NCBI GenBank assembly: GCA_002338525.1
Contig: DDIM01000015.1
Coordinates: 1 to 64,000, forward strand
Length of the DNA stretch: 64,000 nucleotides
Source: Micavibrio sp. UBA1850
Lineage (GTDB): Bacteria; Pseudomonadota; Alphaproteobacteria; Micavibrionales; Micavibrionaceae
Direction: 5' to 3'
A program made the position numbers and the translations under genes. Positions 10,751 to 21,297 of the stretch are shown here, one piece after another (the stretch's first letter is position 1; each line of letters begins with the position of its first letter). The notes beneath the pieces are model-generated. The model searched no databases and was not told the origin of the DNA. It saw only the letters and a program-made list of their open reading frames with translations.

Positions 10751-11788
10751 TTATGAAACCTTTGCTTCATGCAGTATTTCGAAAATCTCTGCGGTTTTTA
10801 GATCGTGCCTTAACGATCCACTATATGCCTTTTTTTCTAAGATGCCTTTCACGCATGAAAGCTTTTCTTCAAGCCTAAACCGTTTCCACATGAGTTGTCG
10901 CATAATCAAAAGCCTCGGCGTGTTTGCCCCTAACGGACACCACGTCTTTTTTAGATTGTTTAGATAGGCATCATAGTGAATTACGCATGGCGCGCTGACA
11001 ACACGTCCTCTATTTAGGAGGATTTTCAAAACGTTCGTACAAAGTGCACCTGCGGCTAGATCAATACCCATTTTAGTAGACGGCAAATCCTTTGCAAAAA
11101 GATCAACGCCATTATTTTCAATCAAGTAATGGCGTTGTTGTACTGTTGGCGCCATGCCCGTTAAAAACCTGACAATATTGTCTATATATATTTCGACTTT
11201 CAGCATATTCGTCTCCACAACGTCGCCGTCGAGATTTTTAATTTGCTTAGGCGTTATATCCCGCATTCCAAAATACTTATCAAAGCTGTGCCCTTTTTCG
11301 GGTAAAAACGAAGTAAAAGAAACGCCCATTCCCATTGGCGCTGCGGAAAGGGCTGGAATTTTGTTATCAAAACATTTGGAAAACACGAGACGACGTATGT
11401 CCAGCGCAAACACATCCAGACTATCGACGTATATGTCGGCCCCTTCTAGGAATTGATCAATGTTTTCGGGTGTGATGCCTTTAGCGAATTTTTTTATCTT
11501 AATGTTGGGGTTTACATCTAAAAGAAGTTTTTCAGTAACGCTTATTTTACTTTTCCCAACAGTGCCAACTGTTGCTCCTGCTTGACGGTTGAAATTGCTG
11601 TAATCAAAGACATCGAAATCAGCAATGTTGAAATTCTCAACCCCTAATCGCGCAAGTGTAATGGCATGATCACCACCAACACCGCCTAAACCACCAATGG
11701 CAACAGTTGTGTTTTTTAAAATATTTTGCTCATCAAGAGTTAGCCATCCAATATTTCGTTTAAATGCTATGTTGTAGTTAAAACTCAT
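10751..11788 (-). CDS. ThiF/MoeB/E1-like adenylyltransferase family protein
   Basis: A 345-residue protein with a Rossmann-type E1 domain. The ATP-binding loop is GGLGGVGGDHAITLARLGVENFNIADFD (about residues 32-60), followed by the adenylation Arg motif YSNFNRQAGATVG and a second-strand Asp in ADIYVDSLD. Known members adenylate the C-terminal carboxylate of ubiquitin-like proteins (ThiS, MoaD) or a peptide or other acid. The usual CxxC zinc pair of ThiF/MoeB is not evident and no small sulfur carrier is adjacent, so a thiamin or molybdopterin role is unlikely. It lies 88 bp downstream of the AraC gene on the same strand and may belong with the acyltransferase-AraC pair. Confidence 0.75.
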   Translation of the reverse strand: MSFNYNIAFKRNIGWLTLDEQNILKNTTVAIGGLGGVGGDHAITLARLGVENFNIADFDVFDYSNFNRQAGATVGTVGKSKISVTEKLLLDVNPNIKIKKFAKGITPENIDQFLEGADIYVDSLDVFALDIRRLVFSKCFDNKIPALSAAPMGMGVSFTSFLPEKGHSFDKYFGMRDITPKQIKNLDGDVVETNMLKVEIYIDNIVRFLTGMAPTVQQRHYLIENNGVDLFAKDLPSTKMGIDLAAGALCTNVLKILLNRGRVVSAPCVIHYDAYLNNLKKTWCPLGANTPRLLIMRQLMWKRFRLEEKLSCVKGILEKKAYSGSLRHDLKTAEIFEILHEAKVS

Positions 11789-11876
11789 GATAAGTGCCCA
11801 TTAGGTAAAACACTTATGATAAACAGGTAGGGTCTTTATACTTCTGGTTTTCTTTAAAGATTTGTAAAAAAGGTCA

Positions 11877-12695
11877 TTAAATTGACAATTTTGTAAAGCT
11901 TGACGGAGGCACGTTGAAATGACGTTTAAAATGAACGTTATATTGTGCCAAGCTTTGAAAGCCTGCGTCAAATCCGGCATTCGTAATTGTGCGCCCTTCT
12001 TTAACCAAACGCATAGATTCAAATGTGCGCAGGATATTTCGATATTGCACGGGAGGAATACCAAATTTGTCTTTAAAAGAAATAGTCATCGATGATTCAG
12101 GAATATGTAGTTCTTTGGCCATATCCTTCACATTGATGCTCTCCGTAAAATAATTATCTATGAAGATTTTAGTTTTGTCTGCAAGGTAAGATGGGGGAGA
12201 ATATTGCACATAATCGCCATGGCTATATGGCCTCAACAAATTCACGACATCATCATAACGGTTGATATCATGGGCTTTTTCAAAAGGAAATATAACAGGG
12301 TATTGGGGTAAGTTTTTATCCGCAGGCCGAAACGATATAAACGTTTCGTAGTCAAAAATGCCCGGCTTTAAAACCCAGTGAGATAGCGTATTAGCCGGTA
12401 GAAAAATATAAAAGGATCCGCTTGGCGCTGAGACTGTATTGCCTAATTTTAATAAAAACCTTTTAGGCGCAAAGTTATTTGCTCTTAATAATAACCAAAA
12501 TTTTGGATAGGCCTGCTGGTGACTATCCTCTTTAAAATTCACCTTACGTCTTAGTAAGTAATCTATCCCATCCTCAAGCTTTCGCTTTGCCATAAAGCGA
12601 TCTGGTGTATTACATATAATGGACAGATCATCCAGTTTATAACGCTCGCAGTCTTGTGGCGTAAATTCATTAATTTTAATTTGGTGTAAAATCAT
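11877..12695 (-). CDS. AraC-family transcriptional regulator
   Basis: A 272-residue protein. The last 100 residues form the double helix-turn-helix of AraC/XylS regulators: VKDMAKELHIPESSMTISFKDKFGIPPVQYRNILR, then AGFDAGFQSLAQYNVHFKRHFNVPPSSF. The N-terminal 160 residues show no recognisable cupin signature and may be a ligand- or partner-binding domain. I start at ATG 12695, which has a GGGGGA purine run just upstream; the longer frame to 12731 lies mostly inside the preceding gene. The remaining 20-bp overlap with the acyltransferase-like gene implies co-translation. It probably regulates that gene or its product's targets. Confidence 0.8.
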   Translation of the reverse strand: MILHQIKINEFTPQDCERYKLDDLSIICNTPDRFMAKRKLEDGIDYLLRRKVNFKEDSHQQAYPKFWLLLRANNFAPKRFLLKLGNTVSAPSGSFYIFLPANTLSHWVLKPGIFDYETFISFRPADKNLPQYPVIFPFEKAHDINRYDDVVNLLRPYSHGDYVQYSPPSYLADKTKIFIDNYFTESINVKDMAKELHIPESSMTISFKDKFGIPPVQYRNILRTFESMRLVKEGRTITNAGFDAGFQSLAQYNVHFKRHFNVPPSSFTKLSI

Positions 12696-13965
12696 TACGT
12701 CCCCCGTTTTCAGACGATGCGCATGAGCCATATTTGTACATTGCGTCTAAAGCACACTCAATACCATTCTTTTCTGGTGAAGACTGCGTGCGTCCCTTTG
12801 GCGGCTCGGAGGGTAAAAACTTGTCATCACGGCCCGCATATGAAATTAACCATTGTGATGAGCCTCTATCGTAAAATCTGGTCGAGAACTCGTTAAACTC
12901 TGCCAGCTTCATCACATCTTCGTAGGTGTATTTGACGATATCTTTTTCAAACCCTGATGCATCCTGTAGTCGTTTATTAAAATCTTTGGACATTTTCATG
13001 AAGGGTTTATGTATGTTCAACGTAAAGAAATCTTTTAATTGAACCCTATCAGGATCGCCCTTACCAAGAAGCCGCGCTATTTTTGCATAGGCCTGCCCCG
13101 AGATAAATTCATCTGCTGATATATATGGCTGCCCTTCTAGTGGGTCCCACTGCCCTAATACAGTGCGCTCCCATACTTTTTTAAGCGTTTCGAAGGTCGA
13201 TTTAGGCTGGAGATATTTTAGACATGATTGCGTATTAAAAGATAAAGGCAACCTTGATCCATAATGCTCTACATCACATCCTTTGTCTTGTATTCCATAC
13301 CCAACGCGTTCGCATTTTTCTGTCAAAGCCCTTGTTTGAATTGCCATTATATAGGCTGGGTTTTCTGTTCTTTCAGGATTGGCCAGTACTGTTGTTGCAA
13401 GACACATAAATTCATAGAGGTCTAAATCATTCTCATCAACGATATCGGCAACCACGCGAGAATTTTCGTAAACCATTGGTAGTATAGATAACGTATCGGC
13501 CAACTCCTGCTCATTCACTTGGTCTAAGTTTTTGAATTGTAAATCGGGTAGAATGTCGTGTTGACCGGTGGCTTTCATACAGGGAAGCTCGCGAGGATCC
13601 TCCTTTATAATCAGTCGTGCAGACCCTTTTATCTGGTTTGTAGCGTTGGCCACTACAACGAAATGCAGTGCGCATTTATCATAACTGTCTTGGGTGGGCA
13701 TCGCGTGTGTGTCTGTGTTTTTTGCAAAGCCCTTTTTTCTCAGTTCATAACTTGCGTCCAGCTCTGCCTGCGTCGAGACCAGTTTAAATATGTATTTACC
13801 ATTAGACACCTGTTCCCCGTCTATAACATTCACAGGCCCCTTGATCGTATGAATCGTCTGCACGCCCCTATTTTTTGTGGGGCCAAAGACATGCTCAATT
13901 CGTGATGCGAGACTGTTATGGATATGTTTGGACATCCTCATACAATACATATTTTCATAATACAT
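12676..13965 (-). CDS. GNAT-fold, autoinducer-synthase-like acyltransferase (putative)
   Basis: A 429-residue protein. Residues about 55-200 resemble the LuxI/FeeM and PEP-CTERM-associated acyltransferase group: YELRKKGFA, DSYDKCALHFVVVAN, a GSARLIIKED strand and a VYENSRVVAD motif like the 'E-x-SRL' of LuxI proteins. These enzymes transfer an acyl chain to an amino group of an amino acid or homoserine lactone. The remaining 230 residues have no family I recognise. The adjacent AraC gene overlaps it and a ThiF-like enzyme follows. The start codon is uncertain because several ATGs crowd 13932-13965. Function as a signal or lipid synthase is an inference from weak motif similarity. Confidence 0.5.
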   Translation of the reverse strand: MYYENMYCMRMSKHIHNSLASRIEHVFGPTKNRGVQTIHTIKGPVNVIDGEQVSNGKYIFKLVSTQAELDASYELRKKGFAKNTDTHAMPTQDSYDKCALHFVVVANATNQIKGSARLIIKEDPRELPCMKATGQHDILPDLQFKNLDQVNEQELADTLSILPMVYENSRVVADIVDENDLDLYEFMCLATTVLANPERTENPAYIMAIQTRALTEKCERVGYGIQDKGCDVEHYGSRLPLSFNTQSCLKYLQPKSTFETLKKVWERTVLGQWDPLEGQPYISADEFISGQAYAKIARLLGKGDPDRVQLKDFFTLNIHKPFMKMSKDFNKRLQDASGFEKDIVKYTYEDVMKLAEFNEFSTRFYDRGSSQWLISYAGRDDKFLPSEPPKGRTQSSPEKNGIECALDAMYKYGSCASSENGGRNDFTPN

Positions 13966-14195
13966 TCAAGTTTATAGTAAAGCAGTCCTCGTTTAGTATA
14001 GGCTAGAAGAATTCGTACATATTCGTTTCCTTATTTTGTCACAACATTGTACTATGTTATATATGTAAGACGTAAACCACATAGCGATCCTGCCGTAAGA
14101 CGAACCTCACTCAATGCGTATGTAGTCATGTGCTGTTTTTCACCTTTTGCGACTAAAAAACATAAACTCAAACAAACATCATAGAAAGACCTGTC

Positions 14196-15098
14196 ATGAA
14201 AATCGGAATCCTGTCACAAGGCCCTGAACTCTACTCAACTAAGCGTATCGCGGAGGCAGCTAAAAGCCGTGGTCATGAGGTTCGTGTTATAAACACAACT
14301 AAATGTTTCATGAATATCAATTCTGATGAAAACAAAATCTATTATAACGACGAAACCCTCACCTTCGATGCGATTATCCCTCGCATTGCAGCCTCTATTA
14401 CATTTTACGGCATTTCAGTTGTGAGACAATTCGAAATGTCTGGCGTCTATTCGCTGAACGGCTCTTTGGCAATTACACGTGCGCGCGATAAACTTCGTGC
14501 GCATCAAATATTATCTCGTAAAAAACTTGGTATGCCCATGACTGTTTTTGCAGATGCCACTAGCAATACGACGGATTTAATCAAAGTTGCAGGTGGCGCA
14601 CCTCTTGTTATTAAGCTTTTGGAGGGCGCACAAGGTAAAGGCGTTGTGTTGGCCGAGACTAAAAAAGCGGCCGAGAGTGTTATTGACGCATTCCGCGGCC
14701 TTGATGCCTATTTTCTTATTCAAGAATTCATTAAAGAAGCTGGCGGTGCCGACATCCGATGCTTTGTAATTGGCGATAAGGTGGTTGCAACCATGATGCG
14801 AAAAGCAACAGATGGGGATTTTCGATCTAATTTGCATAGCGGGGGCGTTGCCGAGGCCGTAAAAATTACGCCAACTGAGCGTAAAACAGCATTAGGCGCA
14901 GCAAAAGCAATGGGGCTGGACGTTGCCGGCGTTGACATTATCCGTTCAGACCGTGGCCCCTTGGTCTTGGAGGTTAACTCATCTCCAGGGTTGGAGGGCA
15001 TTGAAAATATTACGAAAAAAGACATTGCCAGCCTGATGGTCAAGCATATCGAAAACAATATCGAAAACGCAAAAAAGAGCCGTGCAAATAAAGGATAA
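14196..15098 (+). CDS. rimK: RimK-type ATP-grasp alpha-L-glutamate ligase
   Basis: A 300-residue ATP-grasp ligase ([85 protein letters not shown]). RimK adds glutamate residues to the C-terminus of ribosomal protein S6 and also makes poly-alpha-glutamate. The length and the Mg-binding [11 protein letters not shown] motif match the family closely. It is followed eight bases later by an AstE/AspA-type metallopeptidase whose Shine-Dalgarno sits at the rimK stop. The two are probably one transcriptional unit; the pairing suggests addition and removal, or remodelling, of the same modification (inferred). Confidence 0.85.
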   Translation: MKIGILSQGPELYSTKRIAEAAKSRGHEVRVINTTKCFMNINSDENKIYYNDETLTFDAIIPRIAASITFYGISVVRQFEMSGVYSLNGSLAITRARDKLRAHQILSRKKLGMPMTVFADATSNTTDLIKVAGGAPLVIKLLEGAQGKGVVLAETKKAAESVIDAFRGLDAYFLIQEFIKEAGGADIRCFVIGDKVVATMMRKATDGDFRSNLHSGGVAEAVKITPTERKTALGAAKAMGLDVAGVDIIRSDRGPLVLEVNSSPGLEGIENITKKDIASLMVKHIENNIENAKKSRANKG

Positions 15099-15105
15099 GA
15101 AAACG

Positions 15106-16116
15106 ATGCCTGAAATTTTGACAATTGGTGGCGTTAACGTTAAACGCGGTGAAAGAAAGCAAATTCGCATTGATGTTGCCCAATTATATGATTTCACAGA
15201 AATGAATATTCCTGTTGAGGTCGTTCGCGGAAAAAAAGACGGGCCTATATTGTTTATTAGCGGCGCCATACATGGTGATGAAATTAATGGGGTCGAAATT
15301 GTCCGGCGGATACTTGCCAAAAAGTCTTTAGACAGCATCAAAGGAACGTTGATTGCCGTTCCTATTGTTAATGTTTTCGGTTTTAACACCAAAAGCCGGT
15401 ATCTGCCTGACAGGCGCGATCTCAACCGTTGCTTTCCAGGTGCTGAAAACGGCTCTTTGGCCGCACAGGTTGCGCATACTTTTATGACTAAAATTGTTTC
15501 ACACTGCACACATGGGATTGATTTTCATACCGCGGCCATCAACCGTATAAACCTGCCACAAATACGCGCGTGCCTTGACGAACCGGAGACCATGGGAATG
15601 GCAAAGGCGTTTGAAATGCCCGTCGTGCTACACTCAGAGTTAAGAGACGGTTCGTTGCGTTCTGCTATGAAAGATAAAGGGATCCCTACCCTTTTGTTTG
15701 AAGGTGGTGAGGCGCTTCGTTTTAATGAACGCGTCATCAAAAGTGGTGTACAAGGCGCAATTTCTGTTATGCGTCAAATTGGAATGTTAAGGCCTCTTAA
15801 GAGTAAGCCTCAGCCTAAAGACATTTTTGTAGCCAGATCAAGCCATTGGATACGCGCGCCACATAGCGGAATATTAACGCCAAAGAAAAAACTTGGCGAG
15901 CGCGTAGAAAAAGGGGAAACATTAGGAATTATATCCAATCCGTTTGGTAGCGAAAAAAATAATATCGTGGCGCGGCGTACAGGTATTGTTATTGGGGCCG
16001 TTACCATGCCCCTTCTCAATCGAGGGGATGCTGCGTATCATATCGCAACTTTCAACGAAGATGCCAATACGATTGAAGAGCATATTGAAGTGCTAGACGA
16101 GCGCTACATAAATTAG
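15106..16116 (+). CDS. Succinylglutamate desuccinylase/aspartoacylase-family zinc metallohydrolase
   Basis: A 336-residue M14-like enzyme. It has the zinc motif HGDEINGVEIVRR (His and Glu about residues 55-58), the substrate-binding RYLPDRRDLNRCFPG and a second zinc His in GIDFHTA near residue 142. A C-terminal beta/biotinyl-like barrel follows (APHSGILTPKKKLGERVEKGETLGII). I start at ATG 15106, with AAGGA at 15091-15095 ten bases upstream; a GTG at 15082 lies inside rimK and lacks a site. The family removes acyl groups from amino-acid derivatives. Next to rimK it may act on glutamylated or related peptides, but this is not shown by the sequence. Confidence 0.8.
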   Translation: MPEILTIGGVNVKRGERKQIRIDVAQLYDFTEMNIPVEVVRGKKDGPILFISGAIHGDEINGVEIVRRILAKKSLDSIKGTLIAVPIVNVFGFNTKSRYLPDRRDLNRCFPGAENGSLAAQVAHTFMTKIVSHCTHGIDFHTAAINRINLPQIRACLDEPETMGMAKAFEMPVVLHSELRDGSLRSAMKDKGIPTLLFEGGEALRFNERVIKSGVQGAISVMRQIGMLRPLKSKPQPKDIFVARSSHWIRAPHSGILTPKKKLGERVEKGETLGIISNPFGSEKNNIVARRTGIVIGAVTMPLLNRGDAAYHIATFNEDANTIEEHIEVLDERYIN

Positions 16117-16141
16117 ACGTAACAAGCCAGCTAGCTAGCGC

Positions 16142-16984
16142 TTATGAAGATAATATCTGAGCGTGATGTTTAATATGATCTTCTATGAAGCTTTGTATGA
16201 AGTAATAGCTGTGATCATATCCATCATGAAGCCTTAAATTTAACGCCTGCCCGACATCAGCGCATGCTGTTGCAAACAGATGAGGCTTAAGTTGCTCTTC
16301 TAAGAAATTGTCCTCTTTGCCCTGATCAATCAAAATCTCTGGACATGACGCGCGATTGGCTTTTTCAGATATCAATGCGGTCGCATCATATTTCAGCCAT
16401 TCTTGTTTATCATCACCTAAATATCCACTGAACGCTTTGTGTCCCCATGGCACCTGTGACGGTGCAACAATGGGCGAGAAAGCTGATATAGATTTGTATA
16501 AATCATCATGTTTCAGCCCAAGTACAAGCGCACCGTGCCCCCCCATTGAATGCCCTGCTAAGCCTTGACTATCAGGCATTAAAGGAAACTGATCACATAC
16601 CAACTCGTTGAGTTCTTGTGTGATATATTGCTCCATCTGATAGTTTTTCGCCCAAGGGCTCTTTGTGGCATTGAGATAAAATCCCGCCCCTTTTCCAAAG
16701 TCATACGCCTCATCATCGGGCACGTCATCACCGCGAGGAGATGTGTCTGGCGCAACGATCGCAAGCCCTTCACGCGCCGCATAGCCGTAGGCGCCAGCCT
16801 TTGTTGTAAAGTTTTCATGTGTGCATGTAAGACCTGATAAAAACGTTATAAAAGGAACCTTGCCAGATTTTGATTGCGCGGGAAGAAACACAGAAAACTT
16901 CATACTACACTTCAAAGCATCGCTTTGGTGTTCATATATACCAAGCTCACCACCAAAACACTTATACTTTTCAAGCTGCTTCAT
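16142..16984 (-). CDS. fghA: S-formylglutathione hydrolase
   Basis: A 280-residue esterase-D-family serine hydrolase. The nucleophile elbow GHSMGGHGA has Ser near residue 146. The catalytic Asp in IDQGKEDNFL and His in GYDHSYYFI lie in the expected order, and the N-terminal FLSGLTCTHENF is typical. It hydrolyses S-formylglutathione to formate and glutathione, the second step of glutathione-dependent formaldehyde detoxification. It begins two bases after the stop of the upstream dehydrogenase gene, so the two form an operon. Confidence 0.92.
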   Translation of the reverse strand: MKQLEKYKCFGGELGIYEHQSDALKCSMKFSVFLPAQSKSGKVPFITFLSGLTCTHENFTTKAGAYGYAAREGLAIVAPDTSPRGDDVPDDEAYDFGKGAGFYLNATKSPWAKNYQMEQYITQELNELVCDQFPLMPDSQGLAGHSMGGHGALVLGLKHDDLYKSISAFSPIVAPSQVPWGHKAFSGYLGDDKQEWLKYDATALISEKANRASCPEILIDQGKEDNFLEEQLKPHLFATACADVGQALNLRLHDGYDHSYYFIQSFIEDHIKHHAQILSS

Positions 16985-16986
16985 GA

Positions 16987-18126
<1,140 letters not shown>

Positions 18127-18218
18127 CTATCAAAAAAACAATAATTCCGACAGTCCCGCATGTAAAAAAATTATAGATTTCGTAATAAGCGCAAAGCCAT
18201 TAAGTGCTTAACCACCTT

Positions 18219-19073
18219 TTACTTAGTATTGAAATGCTCTTCTGCAAGAAGGTCGTACTCGGGCGGATCAATGGATAAAAAATATGTCAGGCTATTACGC
18301 ATTTTATAGGACAAGGATCGTAAGACGAGCTGAGCGTGAGCGGGCGTTTTTCCTTTTATTGATTCAATAGAGCTATTGACCGCCTTTAACAAAGAACGCA
18401 TGAGATGTCTGTCTTCTTTATTGGGAAACCGTTTTAAAAACTCCATATCGATATCATCTTCTGCAGTGACAAAGTCCATATCTTTGTCTATACGCGCCAC
18501 GTATTGGCAGAATTGATCCAAGCAGCTTTCAAGCCATAGCATGCGTAACTTATATATTTTTTTCATATATGTGCGCCCATTGAGGAAATCCGCATAAATA
18601 AGCATGATATTGGCGCCCGTTAAGGCTTTTACAAGTACGGTCTGCACATCTTCTTGAATTGATTGCCTTGCTTCGTATATCTCCTCACCGTTTAATGAGT
18701 CTAACAGCACCTTCAGCTTTCTGATGTCCCCATACACATCAACCACGATGAAAGACAGAGATGGTCCCAAATCACCTATTTGATCGAGAAGCTTTTCATA
18801 TACGAGAAATTCAAAATGTTTGTAGGTATTGATTTTACTACGAGACGATTTTTGCTGATCAAGTTCAATATAAAACTCTATTAAGTGCTGAAAATTATCA
18901 GTCAGCTCAGATGATATTGCCGCGGCAAAAGACGCTCTATTTCGTCTGTGAACCTTCGCCTGACGTCTACGGTCATACCACAAATTAATCATAACCGACA
19001 CGACCGTCGCAACGGCGATTGAAACCCCGCCGAGCAATCCTTTATTTGACTCTAAAAAGGTCCATATTTCCAT
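18219..19073 (-). CDS. Membrane-anchored protein of unknown function
   Basis: A 284-residue protein with one N-terminal transmembrane helix (GLLGGVSIAVATVVSVMINLWY, about residues 14-35), a basic stretch (DRRRQAKVHRRNR) and a long, mostly helical, charged cytoplasmic domain. I do not recognise the family. It stands alone between frmA and a divergent MscS channel gene. Confidence 0.6.
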   Translation of the reverse strand: MEIWTFLESNKGLLGGVSIAVATVVSVMINLWYDRRRQAKVHRRNRASFAAAISSELTDNFQHLIEFYIELDQQKSSRSKINTYKHFEFLVYEKLLDQIGDLGPSLSFIVVDVYGDIRKLKVLLDSLNGEEIYEARQSIQEDVQTVLVKALTGANIMLIYADFLNGRTYMKKIYKLRMLWLESCLDQFCQYVARIDKDMDFVTAEDDIDMEFLKRFPNKEDRHLMRSLLKAVNSSIESIKGKTPAHAQLVLRSLSYKMRNSLTYFLSIDPPEYDLLAEEHFNTK

Positions 19074-19300
19074 GTCTGTTGTATCCCTGATTTAATCCGT
19101 TAGATAAAAATGCGTCCTTTAAACAATGTGTATATGCCATAAGTTTGTTATTCAAGAACAAAAGTAAGCCTGATACGTATCTATGCCCACATCTAAGAGG
19201 GAATAAGATACATTTTATCATCGACTTATCTTTAATTACGGCATAGCCTAACTAGACAATTAAACATACATATATAATAGACTTGCTAGAGAGATAGACT

Positions 19301-20341
19301 ATGGACGATCAAGACCCTTTTACAAATGGCTTTACCCTCGCGCTGAGCACGGTAAACGGTTGGAGCGAGAGTTTTTACGAACGCCTTCCTAATATGATTG
19401 TTGGTGTTATCATCTTGTTCTTAATTGGGCTCCTTGCCTATGGGATAGGACGCATAATTCAGGGCTATTTCACAAAAAAAGACCGCACTGACTTAGGGCG
19501 AATTCTTGCTGATTTTAGCTTTTGGGGGATGATGGTCTTTGGTGTTCTTTTGGCGCTCACTATTATCATTCCATCTATTAAACCTGCTGATATGCTTGCA
19601 AGTTTGGGGATTGGGTCTCTTGCCTTTGGTTTTGCCTTCAAAGATATCCTGCAAAACTGGCTTGCGGGGCTATTAATCTTGTTGAGAATGCCCTTTCGTA
19701 GAGGTGACCAAATCAAGATTGAAGATGCGGAGGGCACAGTCATGCGCATTGAGCCGCGTGCAACGATTGTTCGCACATATGATGGACGTGACATTGTAAT
19801 TCCAAACACCCGTGTTTATACGAGCATGGTACAAATCAACACCTCTCAAGAGGTACGCCGTGTCGAGATAAACTTTACTGTTGGATATGCATACGACGTT
19901 AGACAAATGACTGAAATTATCGAAAACTCGTTGGCGCAGGTTGATGAAATTCTTAAAGACCCAGCCCCACAAATCATTTGCTGGGAGCTCGGCTCGACAT
20001 CCCTTGAGATGAAGGTGCGGTGGTGGATTAACTCTGAACGTTCAGAGGAAATCATCTCACGCTCTCGCGCTGTACAAGCTATTAAGGAGGCGTTTGATGC
20101 CAATGACATCGATCCGACAGATCCACAGCTTATCTACTATCAAAACGCGCCCCACGCAGAACCTTATAGCGATGGTGAGAACCAAGATAATCAAAAGCCG
20201 AATACTCAAAAGAATAAGACGGTTGTCGCGGGGCCTCCACCGCCTGAATTTAAAATTAGCAAAAACGATCCTGAGGCTGACGCCCCCAAAATAGATTCAA
20301 AAGAACGCACTATGCTTGATGATTCAGCACCACAAAACTAA
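19301..20341 (+). CDS. MscS-family small-conductance mechanosensitive channel
   Basis: A 346-residue protein. Three predicted transmembrane helices cover about residues 28-125. The third is the Gly/Ala-rich pore helix with SLGIGSLAFGFAFKDILQNWLAGLLILL. The conserved MscS beta domain follows (PFRRGDQIKIEDAEGTVMRIEPRATIVRTYDGRDIVIPNTRV). The C-terminal 60 residues or so are a charged, low-complexity tail (DNQKPNTQKNK). It opens under membrane tension and releases solutes during hypo-osmotic shock. It is a single gene with its own upstream region of about 220 bp. Confidence 0.9.
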   Translation: MDDQDPFTNGFTLALSTVNGWSESFYERLPNMIVGVIILFLIGLLAYGIGRIIQGYFTKKDRTDLGRILADFSFWGMMVFGVLLALTIIIPSIKPADMLASLGIGSLAFGFAFKDILQNWLAGLLILLRMPFRRGDQIKIEDAEGTVMRIEPRATIVRTYDGRDIVIPNTRVYTSMVQINTSQEVRRVEINFTVGYAYDVRQMTEIIENSLAQVDEILKDPAPQIICWELGSTSLEMKVRWWINSERSEEIISRSRAVQAIKEAFDANDIDPTDPQLIYYQNAPHAEPYSDGENQDNQKPNTQKNKTVVAGPPPPEFKISKNDPEADAPKIDSKERTMLDDSAPQN

Positions 20342-20396
20342 GCTATAAATACTTAGCGCGCTTAAACTTTAGATGGAGACGTTCGCCCCTTATAAT

Positions 20397-20741
20397 TTAA
20401 GGTGCGATGCGCTTAACAAACTCAGACTTGAGACCCATAGAGCCAATTCCAGGGATTTTACAATCAATGTCGTGATCCCCCTCAACCAGTCGTATGTTTT
20501 TTACTTTTGTGCCAACCTTAACAACTGTTGAAGACCCTTTAACTTTGAGGTCTTTTATGACGGTTACGGTGTCGCCATCTTTAAGTTCGACGCCATTGGC
20601 ATCTCGAACAATCACAGTGTCTGAGGCCTCTTCCCCTTCTTCTTTTGACCATTCATGCGCGCATTCTGGACAAATTAACAAAGCGCCATCTTCGTATGTA
20701 TATTCTGAATTACACTTAGGACAGTTAGGAAGATCGCTCAT
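20397..20741 (-). CDS. PhnA/YjdM family zinc-ribbon protein
   Basis: A 114-residue protein with an N-terminal zinc ribbon (CPKCNSEY...CPECAHEW). A compact SH3-like domain follows ([54 protein letters not shown]). This is the full-length PhnA (alkylphosphonate-uptake-associated) family. Despite the historic name it is not phosphonoacetate hydrolase, and its biochemical role is unclear. No phosphonate genes are nearby. Confidence 0.88.
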   Translation of the reverse strand: MSDLPNCPKCNSEYTYEDGALLICPECAHEWSKEEGEEASDTVIVRDANGVELKDGDTVTVIKDLKVKGSSTVVKVGTKVKNIRLVEGDHDIDCKIPGIGSMGLKSEFVKRIAP

Positions 20742-20960
20742 TGGGAATGACTCATATAAATATTGGAATTAACCTCTTATATACCCCTTTCATAATTTTT
20801 AAAGCGATTAATGATAGTTTTTATATTTGTAAGATTTTTAGCTCATATAAAAAATTTATCTATGATCATTTATCTAGATATTTGCTAATTTAACTATATC
20901 TAAATAATTATAATGTTTTAGATTGTACAAACGATCGTATGAATAGAGGAGATCTATAAA

Positions 20961-21203
20961 GTGAATAAACAAGTATTACATGAGAGACTAGAGGCTCTTG
21001 AAAAGAAAATAGCCGACTTTAAAGAACATAGAGACTTTGAAGAGCACTACAATGATGGTCACAAAAGAACAGTTTTAGAAATTGAGCGCCATCAAAAAGA
21101 ACTTCATGATAAAATCCAAAAAGATATTCATGATAGCGAAGAGGCTCATGGCCAACTATCGATGCTAGAAGAGCAAATGATTATTTTGATGAACTCATTA
21201 TAA
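20961..21203 (+). CDS. Small coiled-coil hypothetical protein
   Basis: An 80-residue, highly charged, almost entirely helical protein (LEALEKKIADFKEHRDFEEH..., HQKELHDKIQKDIHDSEEAHGQLSMLEEQ). It starts with GTG, preceded by a strong GAGGAG site (20945-20950), and ends just before a clear intrinsic terminator. The clean expression signals make it a credible gene. No family recognised. Confidence 0.6.
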   Translation: MNKQVLHERLEALEKKIADFKEHRDFEEHYNDGHKRTVLEIERHQKELHDKIQKDIHDSEEAHGQLSMLEEQMIILMNSL

Positions 21204-21216
21204 CTCTAAAAATTAC

Positions 21217-21248
21217 CGGATACGTATAAAAACGTATCCGTTTTTTTT
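21217..21248 (+). terminator. Intrinsic terminator
   Basis: A perfect 9-bp stem, CGGATACGT (21217-21225) with ACGTATCCG (21232-21240), a six-base loop and eight Ts directly after. It ends the transcript of the small coiled-coil gene. Confidence 0.9.
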
Positions 21249-21297
21249 AAGCCAACACGCCTCCCCTAAATTATAAGCGAGACGTGCAACCCCATTA

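Noticed and set aside
11801..12064. Open frame of 87 codons overlapping the AraC gene
   Set aside because: It overlaps the AraC helix-turn-helix on the same strand in another frame and lacks its own start signals.
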